Of a stretch of 51,676 nucleotides of DNA, positions 25,301 to 33,617 are shown one piece after another. The stretch comes from Streptomyces rochei (lineage in GTDB: Bacteria > Actinomycetota > Actinomycetes > Streptomycetales > Streptomycetaceae). A model generated the notes under the pieces. That model was not told the origin of the DNA, did no database searches, and saw only the letters and a list, made by a program, of their open reading frames with translations. The DNA lies in the NCBI GenBank assembly GCA_002155895.1, contig MUMD01000207.1, positions 1 through 51,676 on the forward strand. The letters are read 5' to 3'. The position numbers and the translations under genes are program-made. The stretch's first letter is position 1. The number at the start of each line of letters is the position of its first letter.

Positions 25301-25440
25301 TGAAAAAGCCCAGGTCACATAGCCCGTGACCTGGGCTTTGTGCTGCTCGGGCATGGCGCGGCGCTCCCGCGTGATGCGGGTGTCGCTGTGTCCGAGGGTG
25401 TCTGACACGATCATGATGTCGATGCCGAGAGGTCGATCGC
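25301..25440 (-). pseudogene. C-terminal remnant of a second tyrosine integrase
   Basis: The minus strand encodes GIDIMIVSDTLGHSDTRITRE, the box preceding the catalytic Tyr in tyrosine recombinases, then PEQHKAQVTGYVTWAF before reading into attR. The expected Tyr (usually in RDxY) is replaced by RRAM, and the N-terminal and central domains are absent. This is a scar of another element at the same tRNA site, not the missing end of the left integrase in any simple arrangement. Confidence 0.72.
25305..25339. terminator. 14-bp hairpin beside attR
   Basis: AAAGCCCAGGTCAC (25305-25318) pairs perfectly with GTGACCTGGGCTTT (25326-25339). It mirrors the AAGCCCAGC hairpin next to attL and probably is the tRNA/integrase terminator of the older integration. 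Confidence 0.85.
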
Positions 25441-25742
25441 TTCGTGGGTCGGCGTAGACGTGCTCGATCCAGCCGGACGCGAAGGCGGCGAGGTCGTCGC
25501 GGAAGGCGTAGGGCGCCACGACGCCACCGGACTGGTCCGGCAGGGACTGGCGGCGGTGCTCAAACCGGGAATGCAGGAGCTGGAGGCCATGGAGGCCCCC
25601 GGTTTCTGGACCGGTTTTTCGTACGGCGTCGCTGTGCGCGGTACCGCCGCCCCGAGCGCGGTTGTCAGCATCGCCACCTGATGGGCAACGGAACCCCGGT
25701 GACCACGGAAAACTGACACCTCGCGGTGGAGAGGACGTAGGC
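25441..25742. other. non-genic remnant sequence right of the integrase scar
   Basis: About 300 bp with chromosomal-level GC. Short reading frames exist on both strands, for example 25460-25681 on plus, but none has a family I recognise or a good ribosome binding site. It is best described as decayed element or flank. Confidence 0.4.
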
Positions 25743-25937
25743 ATGAACACGAGGAGCCAGTCGGGCATCACCCTGGCGATGGCCGGCCTCTGTGCGCTGA
25801 TCGCACTGGGACTGGTCATGGCCACGATGAACCTGTCCGGAGGGATACGTATCGGCGTCACCGCCGTGCTTGTCCTCGCGCTGGCGGGCGGCATGGCCGT
25901 GGTCGGCGCCGCCGTGGCCCGGAGCCGTCGTGAGTGA
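25743..25937 (+). CDS. small two-helix membrane protein
   Basis: A 64-residue protein with hydrophobic segments at about residues 8-28 and 36-58, and a basic C-terminus SRRE. ATG 25743 is preceded by GGAGAGGA. No family recognised. It sits between the integration scar and the glycosyltransferase, and could be either the first core gene or an element leftover. Confidence 0.6.
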   Translation: MNTRSQSGITLAMAGLCALIALGLVMATMNLSGGIRIGVTAVLVLALAGGMAVVGAAVARSRRE

Positions 25938-26252
25938 GGTGTCACGCCCGTGCTGTCCGACAAAGACGCCGCGGCCCCTCTCCTCGAACAAGTCCGGCGA
26001 GTCCGGATGTTGCCCTCTTACCGTGATTGCCTTGCTGCCATAGGGCTTGCGCGGACCTACGTGGGCAGTTCGCTGGGTTAGCTCGAACGAAGTGTCGTCG
26101 CATCACACCGGCGGGGAACGAACCAGCCATGCGGTTCTTTTTGTTCGCTTCCTCCGGGCGCCGGTGCGTCGTAGCGCGGGTGTCCGGGGCCTGAACGGCT
26201 AGCATCGCGCGGGCACAGGGTCTGGCCTCGGGTCGGGAGGGACGGGCAGGGT
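25938..26252. other. gap upstream of glycosyltransferase with a 43-codon frame
   Basis: A GTG at 25950 opens 43 codons to a stop at 26081 (MLSDKDAAAPLLEQVRRV and onward). Composition is ordinary, but no ribosome binding site or family supports it; it may be a gene fragment. TAGCAT at 26200-26205 is a possible -10 for the glycosyltransferase. Confidence 0.35.
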
Positions 26253-27206
26253 ATGGGCGACAGCGCGGCGGAAGGGGCCGGCGTCCCGGCGGGGTCCGGG
26301 AGGCTCGCGGGCGGTGCCGTGCCGCGGATCGCGGTCGCCGTGGTGACCATGGGCAACCGGCCCGCCGAGATCGACGCCCTGCTGACGTCCGTGGCCCGGC
26401 AGGGCGCGCCGCCCGCCCGCATCGTGATCGTCGGCAACGGCTGTCCGCTGCCCGAGTTCGCCGAACGGCTGTCGCTGCCCGGCGAGGTCACCACGGTCGA
26501 GACCGACGAGAACCTCGGCTGCCCCGGCGGCCGGAACGTGGCGCTCGCCCGGCTGCGGGAGTTCGGCGACACCGATGTGGTGGTGGAGCTGGACGACGAC
26601 GGCCTCCTCGTGGACACCGACGTGCTGCGCCGCGTCGGGGAACTCTTCGCGGCCGACGACCGGCTCGGCATCGTCGGCTTCCGCATCGCCGACGAGAACG
26701 GCGAGACCCAGCAACGCCACGTCCCCCGGGTCGGCGCCTCCGATCCCCTGCGGGGCGGGTACGTCACCGGCTTCCTCGGGGGCGGGCACGCCCTGCGGTC
26801 GGCGATGCTCGACGAGGTCGGCGACTGGCCCGCGGAGTTCTTCTTCGCCCACGAGGAGACCGACCTGGCCTGGCGGGCGGCCGACGCCGGCTGGCGCATC
26901 CTCTACGCGCCCGAACTGCTGCTCCAGCACCCGAAGACCTCGCCCGCCCGGCACGCCGTCTACTTCCGGGTCAACGCCCGCAACCGCGTCTGGCTGGCCC
27001 GGCGCCGGCTGCCGCTGCCGCTGATCCCCGTCCACCTGGGCGTGTGGGTGCTGCTGACGCTGGCGCGCAACCGCTCGCTCGGCGGGCTGCGGGCCTGGTT
27101 CGGCGGATTCCTGGAGGGTGTGCGCAGACCGGCGGGGGAGCGGCGGCCGATGCGCTGGCGCACGGTGGGGCGGCTCACGCGGCTGGGACGGCCACCGGTC
27201 ATCTGA
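26253..27206 (+). CDS. family 2 glycosyltransferase
   Basis: A 317-residue protein. The GT2 nucleotide-sugar fold starts at residue 25 (RIAVAVVTMGNRPAEID). VELDDDG gives the DxD-type metal and sugar-nucleotide site. FFFAHEETDLAWRAADAGW is the acceptor-side catalytic region (EETD) shared with rhamnosyl- and mannosyl-transferases. A hydrophobic stretch near residues 252-268 (PLIPVHLGVWVLLTLA) may tether it to the membrane. It probably acts on cell-surface glycans; the sugar and acceptor cannot be named. ATG 26253 follows GGGCAGGGT. It is followed by a strong terminator. Confidence 0.88.
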   Translation: MGDSAAEGAGVPAGSGRLAGGAVPRIAVAVVTMGNRPAEIDALLTSVARQGAPPARIVIVGNGCPLPEFAERLSLPGEVTTVETDENLGCPGGRNVALARLREFGDTDVVVELDDDGLLVDTDVLRRVGELFAADDRLGIVGFRIADENGETQQRHVPRVGASDPLRGGYVTGFLGGGHALRSAMLDEVGDWPAEFFFAHEETDLAWRAADAGWRILYAPELLLQHPKTSPARHAVYFRVNARNRVWLARRRLPLPLIPVHLGVWVLLTLARNRSLGGLRAWFGGFLEGVRRPAGERRPMRWRTVGRLTRLGRPPVI

Positions 27207-27233
27207 CGGAGTACGCGGTCCCGGACAGGACGA

Positions 27234-27268
27234 GAGCCCCGTTCGCTCACCTCTGACGAACGGGGCTC
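27234..27268 (+). terminator. glycosyltransferase terminator
   Basis: GAGCCCCGTTCG (27234-27245) pairs with CGAACGGGGCTC (27257-27268), 12-bp stem and 11-nt loop, 27 bp after the stop codon. Confidence 0.85.
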
Positions 27269-27370
27269 CACACGTCCCCGGACCCGGCCGCGGCGGCGAC
27301 ACTCCCCCGAGCAACGCGTTGCACGCGCGCACCCCCGGGCCAGATCCGACGTTGTGATCACATCAGCTCC

Positions 27371-27412
27371 GGCCAACGGATCGCTAACATGAGGCCAACG
27401 GTTTTCCGTTGG
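27371..27412 (+). promoter_or_regulatory. direct and inverted CCAACGG repeats upstream of SARP gene
   Basis: GGCCAACGG occurs at 27371-27379 and again at 27393-27401, exactly 22 bp apart, that is two helical turns. An inverted copy CCGTTGG at 27406-27412 forms a 7-bp hairpin with the second repeat. SARP regulators bind direct repeats with 11-bp periodicity, so autoregulation is possible but unproven. Confidence 0.55.
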
Positions 27413-27443
27413 AGGGCCGCCGTGCGGAAGGTGGTTGGGCGGA

Positions 27444-30400
27444 GTGGAGCGAGACCGCCTGCGGTTCGGGTTGCTGGGACCACCGGTTCTGTACGACGCC
27501 CGGTCCGAGGCCGTTGCCGTTGCGAGCCCGAAGACGCGCGCCCTGCTCGCCGCGCTGCTGCTGGAGGCGGGGCGACCGGTCTCCGTCGGTGCCTTGCGGG
27601 ACGCGCTGTGGGACGGGTCCCCGCCCCCGTCCGCGCGGGCCTCGCTGCACAATCACGTCACCCGGCTGCGCCGGCTGATCGGTGAGCCCGGCCGGCTGCG
27701 CACCGTGCCGTCCGGGTACCTCCTGCGGGTCGCGGAGGGCGAGGTGGACGTGCACCTCTTCGAGGCCCGGGCGGCCGCGGCACGTGCCGCGTACGCCGCC
27801 GGTGACTGGGCCCGGGTCGTCGGCGCGGCCTCGGACGGGCTGGCCCTGTGGCGTGGGGCGCCGCTGGCCGGGCTGCCGGACGGGGTGGGCGGGTACGCGT
27901 TCGCCCAACGGCTGGAGGAGACGCGGCTGCTGCTCACCGAGTGGCGCCACGACGCCGAACTGGCGCTGGGCGGCGCACGGGTGGACAGCCTCGTACCGGA
28001 ACTCGCGGCGCTGGCGGCCGAGTACCCGCTGCGGGAGGCGTACCACCGTCAGCTGATGCTGGCGCTGCACCGCACCGGGCGGCGGGCCGAGGCGCTGGCC
28101 GTCCACCGCGACCTGCGCGCTCGCCTCGCCGAGGAACTCGGCATCGAACCGGGCCCCGCCGTGCGGGAGGCGCACGTCGAGGTGTTGCGGGGAGCGGGGG
28201 CGTCCGCCGCTCCCGAACGGGGCGGTTCGCGGGGTGCCGTGGACCGGGCGGCCCCTGCGGCGGCCCCGGCCGGCGGAGACGCGGGTGTCGACGACGCCGT
28301 ACGGGGGGACGACGCGGTGTCCCGTGGTGCCGTGGCCGGGCGCGGTGACGTCACCGGCCTCCCGCCGGAGCCGGAGAACGGGGGCGCGCTCGGACGCGAC
28401 CCGGAGACCGGGACCCCTTCGGAGACCGGCGCCCTCCCGGCGGCGACCGCCTCGGACTCCCGCCCCGAGCCGGAACCGGGGTCGGAGCCGGAACCAGGGT
28501 CGGAATCGGGACCGGAGCCGGAATCGGGACCGGAGTCGATGCCGGTCCGCCCCGTGACGCCGCCTCGTCCCGCCCAACTTCCGCCCTCACCGCCCTACTT
28601 CACCGGCCGTACCGTCGTACGCGACGCCCTGGCCCGGGCACTCACCCCCGGCCCGCAGCCGAGTGTCGCCGTCGTCAGCGGGATGGCCGGTGTCGGCAAG
28701 AGCGCCCTCGCGCTCCACGTCGCACACCGGGTGAAGGAACGTTTCCCCGACGGTCAGCTCTACCTCAACCTGCACGGCGCCACCCCGGGCATGCCCCCGC
28801 TGACCCCGGAACAGGCCCTCACCGCCCTGCTGCGCGACGTCGGTGCCGAACCGCGTCTCATCCCCGAACGGCCCGACGCGGCGGCCGCGTTGCTGAGGTC
28901 GTTGCTCGCGCCGACGCGCACGCTGCTGCTCCTGGACGACGCGGAGAACGCCGCGCAGGTGCGTCCGCTGCTGCCGGCCGGTGCCGGCTGCGCGGTGATC
29001 GTCACCAGCCGGTCGCCGCTCGCCGCTCTCGACGGGGCCCGCCGCTTCCCGCTCACCCCGCTGACCGGCGCGGAGAGCGCGGCACTGCTGCGCGCGGCCT
29101 CCGGACGCGACGGCACGAGCGGCCACGCCGCCCCGGCCGGCGCCCCCGGCACACCGGATGCCTCCCGCGTCCCCGACGGTCTCGACGGGCTGGACGCCGA
29201 CCACCCCCTCGTCGAGCTGACCGGCCGCCTGCCCCTGGCCCTGCGCGTGGTCGCCGCCCGGCTGGCCGCCCGCCGTGCCCTCACCCCCGATGTGCTCGCC
29301 GGTCAACTGGCCGCCACCGAGGGGCGGCTGAACCACCTCGAGTACGACGACCTGAGCGTGCGCCGCCCGCTGGCCGTCGCCCACGACGCCCTCGCCGCCT
29401 CCGACCGCGAGGCCGACCGGGACGCGGCCCTCGCCCTGCGCCGCATCGGGGCCCTCGACCTGCCCGCGTACGGCGTCCCGCTCCTGGCCCGCCTCCTCGG
29501 TACCGACGAGCGCCGCGCCGAGGCCGCCCTCGACCGCCTCGTGGACGTGGCCCTGCTGGAGGAGACCGCGTACGGCCGCTACGCCCCCCACGACCTGGTG
29601 CGCGAGTTCGCCCGGGAGATCGCGCGCGGTGACGGCGACGCGCACGGCGTGGCGCGGACCGCCGTGCGCTGGTACGCCGCCGTCGCCGAGCGCGTCCTCA
29701 CCGCGATCGTCGAACCCGGCATCGACCAGGACGACCGCCGCCGCCCCACCGCCGCGCAGCCGCCCGGGCACGCCGCGGAGGTCGCCTCCGTCCCGCCCTT
29801 CACACGCCCCGAGGACGCCTTCGCCTGGGGCGACCTGGAGCTGGAGAACGTGATCGCGCTCACCGAGCGCCACTGCACCGGCGACGAGGGGTGCACCCGT
29901 CACCTCGCCGTCCTCCTCCGTCTTCTCTTCCCCTACGCCCAGCGCAGCGGCCGGGTCGCCGAGATGGAGGTGATGGGGAAGGCCGCCCTCGCCCTCGCGG
30001 AGCGGCACGGTGACGCGGCCGCCGAGGCGTACGCGCTGGGCGACCTGGCGGGCGGGCACTTCATGTTCCGCCGGCTGGGCGAGGCGCTGGCCCTCAACGA
30101 CCGTTCGCTCGCGGTCTGGCGGAAGCTCGGTGCCGCCCCCCGCATCCGCCGCTGCCTGAACAACCGCGGGTTGCTCCTGGAGAACCTCGGCAGGCTCGAG
30201 GAGTCGGCCGAGGCGCTGCGTCAGAGCCTCGCCTACTCCCAGCAGCTGAACGACCCCTGGGGCGAGGCGATCACCCACCAGCACCTCGGCAACCTCTACG
30301 AGCACACCGACCCGCGCGCCGCCATCGAGCAGCACCGGCGCTCGCTGGCCATCGGGGACGAGATCGGTGACGTGATCGTGCGGCACTCGGCGCACTGCAA

Positions 30401-30785
30401 CATCGGCTATGCGCACCTCACCCTCGACGAACCCGCGGCCGCCGTGGGCCATTTCGAGGAGAGCCTGCGCATCCTCGGCGGCCACGGCGACTGGCACGGC
30501 GAGTCCCAGAGCCGGCTCGGCCTCGTCCGGGCCCTGCGCGCGCTGGGCGGGGTGGAACGGGCCGTGGAGGAGTGCGAGGAACTGCTGCGCCGGGCGGACG
30601 CCCGCGCCGACCGCTACACCGGTGGCCTCGCCCGCCACCAGCAGGGGCTGCTGCTGCGGGAGCGGGGGCAGGGCCGGGAGGCGTACGAGCGGTGGCGGTC
30701 GGCGCTGGCCGCGCTGGACGGGACGGACGCGCGGTCGGTGGTGGCGGAGCTGCGGGAACTGCTGGCCGAGGCGCCGCGGAGCTGA
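27444..30785 (+). CDS. SARP-family regulator with NB-ARC ATPase and TPR domains
   Basis: About 1113 residues with AfsR-like architecture. Residues 1-90: OmpR-type winged HTH (SPKTRALLAALLLEAGRPVSV, LHNHVTRLRRLIG). Residues about 95-245: bacterial transcriptional activation domain. Residues about 250-380: acidic Pro/Glu linker with GSEPEPGSE repeats. Residues about 400-690: NB-ARC with P-loop GMAGVGKSAL and Walker B TLLLLDDAE. The rest: TPR repeats (LNNRGLLLENLGRLEESAEAL, HQHLGNLYE). It likely activates transcription near secondary-metabolite or developmental genes; no such cluster is in the window. GTG 27444 has AAGGTGG about 10 nt upstream; TTG 27435 is an alternative. Confidence 0.92.
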   Translation: MERDRLRFGLLGPPVLYDARSEAVAVASPKTRALLAALLLEAGRPVSVGALRDALWDGSPPPSARASLHNHVTRLRRLIGEPGRLRTVPSGYLLRVAEGEVDVHLFEARAAAARAAYAAGDWARVVGAASDGLALWRGAPLAGLPDGVGGYAFAQRLEETRLLLTEWRHDAELALGGARVDSLVPELAALAAEYPLREAYHRQLMLALHRTGRRAEALAVHRDLRARLAEELGIEPGPAVREAHVEVLRGAGASAAPERGGSRGAVDRAAPAAAPAGGDAGVDDAVRGDDAVSRGAVAGRGDVTGLPPEPENGGALGRDPETGTPSETGALPAATASDSRPEPEPGSEPEPGSESGPEPESGPESMPVRPVTPPRPAQLPPSPPYFTGRTVVRDALARALTPGPQPSVAVVSGMAGVGKSALALHVAHRVKERFPDGQLYLNLHGATPGMPPLTPEQALTALLRDVGAEPRLIPERPDAAAALLRSLLAPTRTLLLLDDAENAAQVRPLLPAGAGCAVIVTSRSPLAALDGARRFPLTPLTGAESAALLRAASGRDGTSGHAAPAGAPGTPDASRVPDGLDGLDADHPLVELTGRLPLALRVVAARLAARRALTPDVLAGQLAATEGRLNHLEYDDLSVRRPLAVAHDALAASDREADRDAALALRRIGALDLPAYGVPLLARLLGTDERRAEAALDRLVDVALLEETAYGRYAPHDLVREFAREIARGDGDAHGVARTAVRWYAAVAERVLTAIVEPGIDQDDRRRPTAAQPPGHAAEVASVPPFTRPEDAFAWGDLELENVIALTERHCTGDEGCTRHLAVLLRLLFPYAQRSGRVAEMEVMGKAALALAERHGDAAAEAYALGDLAGGHFMFRRLGEALALNDRSLAVWRKLGAAPRIRRCLNNRGLLLENLGRLEESAEALRQSLAYSQQLNDPWGEAITHQHLGNLYEHTDPRAAIEQHRRSLAIGDEIGDVIVRHSAHCNIGYAHLTLDEPAAAVGHFEESLRILGGHGDWHGESQSRLGLVRALRALGGVERAVEECEELLRRADARADRYTGGLARHQQGLLLRERGQGREAYERWRSALAALDGTDARSVVAELRELLAEAPRS

Positions 30786-30908
30786 GCCCCCGGCCGTCTC
30801 CCGGGCCCTTCCCCCAGCTCCTTGCGGCCCTTGATCCCGTTTCCTCCTCACGTCCCGCGCTCGCCGCAGCCCTTGACCCCCGCTTCCTCCTCCCGTCCCC
30901 CCGCTCGC

Positions 30909-32612
30909 TCACTTGGCGTCCGCGTAGCACTCCACCACCGCCGTGGTGAACGGAAACCGCACCGGCGTCGGGCCGAACGTGAGCCGCCCCGCCAGCTCCG
31001 CGGCCTCCCGGATCGCCGCGACCACGGCGTCCGCCTCCTGCCGGGGGCAGTGCACGATCACCTCGTCGTGCTGGAAGAACACCAGCTCCGCCGCCTTGTC
31101 GGCGCACGCCCGCCGCAGCGCGGCGAGCATCAGCAGGGCCCAGTCGGCGGCGCTGCCCTGGACCACGAAGTTGCGTGCGAAGCGGCCCCGGGCCCGGGCG
31201 TTGGTGGAGGCGTATCCGGGCACCCACTCCTGCGACCGCGACTGCGACGCGGGGGCGTCCGGCAGCTCCTCCTGGGGGATGCCGGCCTCCTCGGCGGGCT
31301 CGTCGGACGCCCCGGCGGCCGGCGGACAGGTGCGCCCCAGCCAGGTCCGCACCAGCCGTCCCTCCTCGCCGGCGCGGGCCGCGTCGTCGACGTACGCCAC
31401 CGCTCGGGGGAAGCGGCGTCTGAGCGCGGCGAGGTTCTTCAGGCCGTCGCCGGAGGTCTGCCCGTACACCGCGCCGAGCACGGCGAGCTTGGCTTGGGCG
31501 CGGTCGCCGGAGAAGGCACGGTCGGAGACGGACTGGTAGAGGTCGGTCTCCCGGCCGGCCACCTCCATCAGGCCGGGGTCCCGGGAGATCGCCGCCAGCA
31601 CGCGCGGCTCCATCTGGTCGGCGTCGGCGACGACCAGGACCCAGCCCGGATCGGCGACGACCGCCCGCCGGATCACCTTGGGGATCTGGAGGCCGCCCCC
31701 GCCGTTGGTCACCCAGCGCCCGGTGACGGTGCCGCCGGCCAGGAACTCGGGGCGGAAGCGTCCCTCGCGCACCCAGTCCTGGAGCCAGGACCAGCCGTGG
31801 GCGACCCAGATCCGGTACAGCCTCTTGTACTCGATCAGCGGCTTCACGGCGGGATGGTCGACGGACTCGATCTCCCACCGGCGGGTGGAGGCGACCTTGA
31901 TCCCGGCCCGCGCGAACGCCTTGATGACGTCCCCGGGCAGGTCCGGCCGCACCCGGTGCCCGAAGGCGGCGGAGACCTCCTCGGCCAGCTCGGCCAGGCG
32001 GCGCGGCTCGCCGCCGCCCGCGTACCGCTCGCCGAGCAGGTCGTGCAGGACCTCGCGGTGCACGTCGGCGCGCCAGGGCAGCCCCGCGTGGTTCATCTCG
32101 GCGGCCACGAGTGTGCCCGCCGACTCGGCGGCCGTGAGCAGCCGCATCCGGTCGGGGTGCGCCGACCGGTCGTGTCTGCGCTGCTGTTCGGCGTAGACGG
32201 AGAGCAGGTCTGCCAGGGGCAGGTGGACCGCCTGGGGCTCGAAGAGCGGGGACTGCGCGCCGGGCTCGGCCGAGCGCTGCGGCGGGTCGGGCGGCACCGG
32301 GTCGCCCCGCAGCCGGGCCAGGGCGGCCGCGGCCGAGCGCGGCTGCCCGTGGTGGCCCTCATGGCCCAGCAGGAGGGTCTCGGCGACCTCCACGTCGTAG
32401 CACCGCTCCACTCGCACCCCCGCGGCGAGCAGGCGCGGACAGACCTCGGCGGTGGACCGCCACACCCAGCGCGAGACGTCCGGCCGGGCGCGGACCGCCT
32501 CCGCCGGGCCCGGCTCCCGCCGCACCGGTCCCGCGGGCATCCCGTCGGGGCCGAGGGGGGCGACCTCCACGCCACCGTCCTCGGCCACGGCGAGTGCCCA
32601 CCGGTCGGCCAT
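30909..32612 (-). CDS. short family A DNA polymerase (PolA-like)
   Basis: A 567-residue protein. The polymerase half is complete: TVTGRWVTNGGGGLQIPK, motif A VVADADQMEPRVLAAIS, motif B AKLAVLGAVYGQTSG, QGSAADWAL, and motif C FFQHDEVIVHC. No 5' nuclease domain is present. The N-terminal 200 residues occupy the 3'-5' exonuclease position, but I see no DxE/YxxxD metal site, so the usual label bifunctional exonuclease/polymerase is doubtful here. Actinobacteria carry this gene besides true polA; a repair or gap-filling role is inferred. No Shine-Dalgarno precedes ATG 32612. Confidence 0.9.
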   Translation of the reverse strand: MADRWALAVAEDGGVEVAPLGPDGMPAGPVRREPGPAEAVRARPDVSRWVWRSTAEVCPRLLAAGVRVERCYDVEVAETLLLGHEGHHGQPRSAAAALARLRGDPVPPDPPQRSAEPGAQSPLFEPQAVHLPLADLLSVYAEQQRRHDRSAHPDRMRLLTAAESAGTLVAAEMNHAGLPWRADVHREVLHDLLGERYAGGGEPRRLAELAEEVSAAFGHRVRPDLPGDVIKAFARAGIKVASTRRWEIESVDHPAVKPLIEYKRLYRIWVAHGWSWLQDWVREGRFRPEFLAGGTVTGRWVTNGGGGLQIPKVIRRAVVADPGWVLVVADADQMEPRVLAAISRDPGLMEVAGRETDLYQSVSDRAFSGDRAQAKLAVLGAVYGQTSGDGLKNLAALRRRFPRAVAYVDDAARAGEEGRLVRTWLGRTCPPAAGASDEPAEEAGIPQEELPDAPASQSRSQEWVPGYASTNARARGRFARNFVVQGSAADWALLMLAALRRACADKAAELVFFQHDEVIVHCPRQEADAVVAAIREAAELAGRLTFGPTPVRFPFTTAVVECYADAK

Positions 32613-32649
32613 GTCGCGAGTGTCGCAGCCGGGACTGACAACGGCCTCG

Positions 32650-32768
32650 CCGTGACGCGACCGCGACCGGGACCGCGACCGGCACCGGGACCGCGACCGG
32701 CACCGGGACCGGCACCGAAACCCTGACCGGCACCGGCACCGGCACCCTGACCGGCACCGGCACCCGCC
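32650..32768. repeat. hexanucleotide repeat array (GACCGC/ACCGGC)
   Basis: Nearly the whole gap between the polymerase start and the Clp-N gene end is made of about 19 variants of the 6-bp units GACCGG, CACCGG and GACCGC. On the minus strand it reads GGTGCC/GGTCGC. It lies in the 5' region of the polymerase and could affect its expression through copy-number change. Confidence 0.85.
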
Positions 32769-32778
32769 CAGACCCGCC

Positions 32779-33531
32779 TCACCCCTCCCGCTGACCGGTC
32801 TCCGTCTCCTCGGTCACCGCGATGAACTGCTTCAGTGCCTCGGTGACGAACTGCTCGGTGGCCTCCTTGTCGAGGCCGAGTCCGCTGAGCACGCCCTCGC
32901 CGTGTTCGTGCTCCAGCAGGGCGAGCAGGATGTGCTCGGTGCCGATGTAGTTGTGACCGAGGCGCAGGGCCTCGCGGAAGGTGAGTTCGAGGACCTTCTT
33001 GGCGGCCGGGCCGTAGGGCACCAGCTCCGGGACCTCGGTGCTCGCGGCCGGGAGCGCGGCGAGCGCGGCCTCCCGGACCGCGTCCGGGGTCACGCCCTGC
33101 GCGGCGATCGCCTTGGCGGAGAGGCTCTCGTTCTCCGTGAGCAGGCCGAGGACAAGGTGCTCGGGCAGCCCCTCGGCGTTGCCGGCGGTCTTGGCCGCGT
33201 TGTGGGCGGCCATCACGACGTTGCGCGCCCGGGGCGTGTAGCGGCTGAAGCCCTGGCTCGCGTCCAGGTCGGCGGACTCCTTCGGCACGAACCGCTTCTG
33301 CGCCGCCTGCCGGGTGACGCCCATGCTCTTGCCGATGTCCGTCCAGGAAGCGCCCGAACGCCGGGCCTGGTCCACGAAGTGGCCGATGAGGTGGTCGGCC
33401 ACCTCACCGAGGTGCTCACCGGCGAGGACGGCGTCCTGGAGCTGTTCGAGCGGCTCCGCGTGCACCTTCTTGATCGCGGTGATGAGTTCGTCGAGACGTA
33501 CGGAGGACGTGATGCTCGGGTTCGTCGTCAT
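32779..33531 (-). CDS. Clp N-terminal-domain protein with HTH, no AAA domain
   Basis: A 250-residue protein. Residues about 60-85 (SGASWTDIGKSMGVTRQAAQKRF) form a helix-turn-helix. Residues about 95-240 are two Clp_N repeats (FSRYTPRARNVVMAAHNAA and ELTFREALRLGHNYIGTEHILLALL), the substrate/adaptor-binding domain of ClpA/ClpC. AAA+ modules are absent, so it cannot unfold proteins. A DNA-binding regulator that senses or competes for Clp substrates is a reasonable inference. The promoter carries two palindromes and looks leaderless, suggesting autoregulation. It is divergent from a DUF2786 gene. Confidence 0.88.
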   Translation of the reverse strand: MTTNPSITSSVRLDELITAIKKVHAEPLEQLQDAVLAGEHLGEVADHLIGHFVDQARRSGASWTDIGKSMGVTRQAAQKRFVPKESADLDASQGFSRYTPRARNVVMAAHNAAKTAGNAEGLPEHLVLGLLTENESLSAKAIAAQGVTPDAVREAALAALPAASTEVPELVPYGPAAKKVLELTFREALRLGHNYIGTEHILLALLEHEHGEGVLSGLGLDKEATEQFVTEALKQFIAVTEETETGQREG

Positions 33532-33535
33532 GTGT

Positions 33536-33589
33536 CAACCGTAGGTTGCGCCCGTGGCACTGTCAACCGATGGTTGACAGTGCCACGGG
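33536..33589 (-). promoter_or_regulatory. Clp-N gene promoter with two palindromic operators, leaderless
   Basis: On the minus strand TTGACA (plus 33561-33566) and TACGGT (plus 33538-33543) are exactly 17 bp apart. TACGGT ends 6 nt before ATG 33531, so the mRNA should start at the AUG. An 18-bp perfect inverted repeat (33551-33568 with 33572-33589, 3-bp spacer) covers the -35, and a second palindrome CAACC-GTA-GGTTG (33536-33548) covers the -10. Both share the core CAACC-NNN-GGTTG, centres 28 bp apart. Confidence 0.82.
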
Positions 33590-33617
33590 ATTCCGGCGGC
33601 CGTGGCACCATCGCCGG

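Noticed and set aside
25244-25963. A 239-codon minus-strand frame across attR as an intact gene
   Set aside because: Only the LGHSDTRITRE part resembles a known family. The end reads through the tRNA-derived att sequence, and the N-terminal half has no similarity, so it is treated as an integrase scar.
30418-31878. Minus-strand frame overlapping the polymerase gene in another frame
   Set aside because: Pro/Arg-rich translation and conflict with intact polymerase motifs on the same strand.
32650-32768. Possible coding sequence through the hexanucleotide repeats
   Set aside because: Frames give only dipeptide repeats and lack ribosome binding sites; the stretch is better treated as noncoding repeat.
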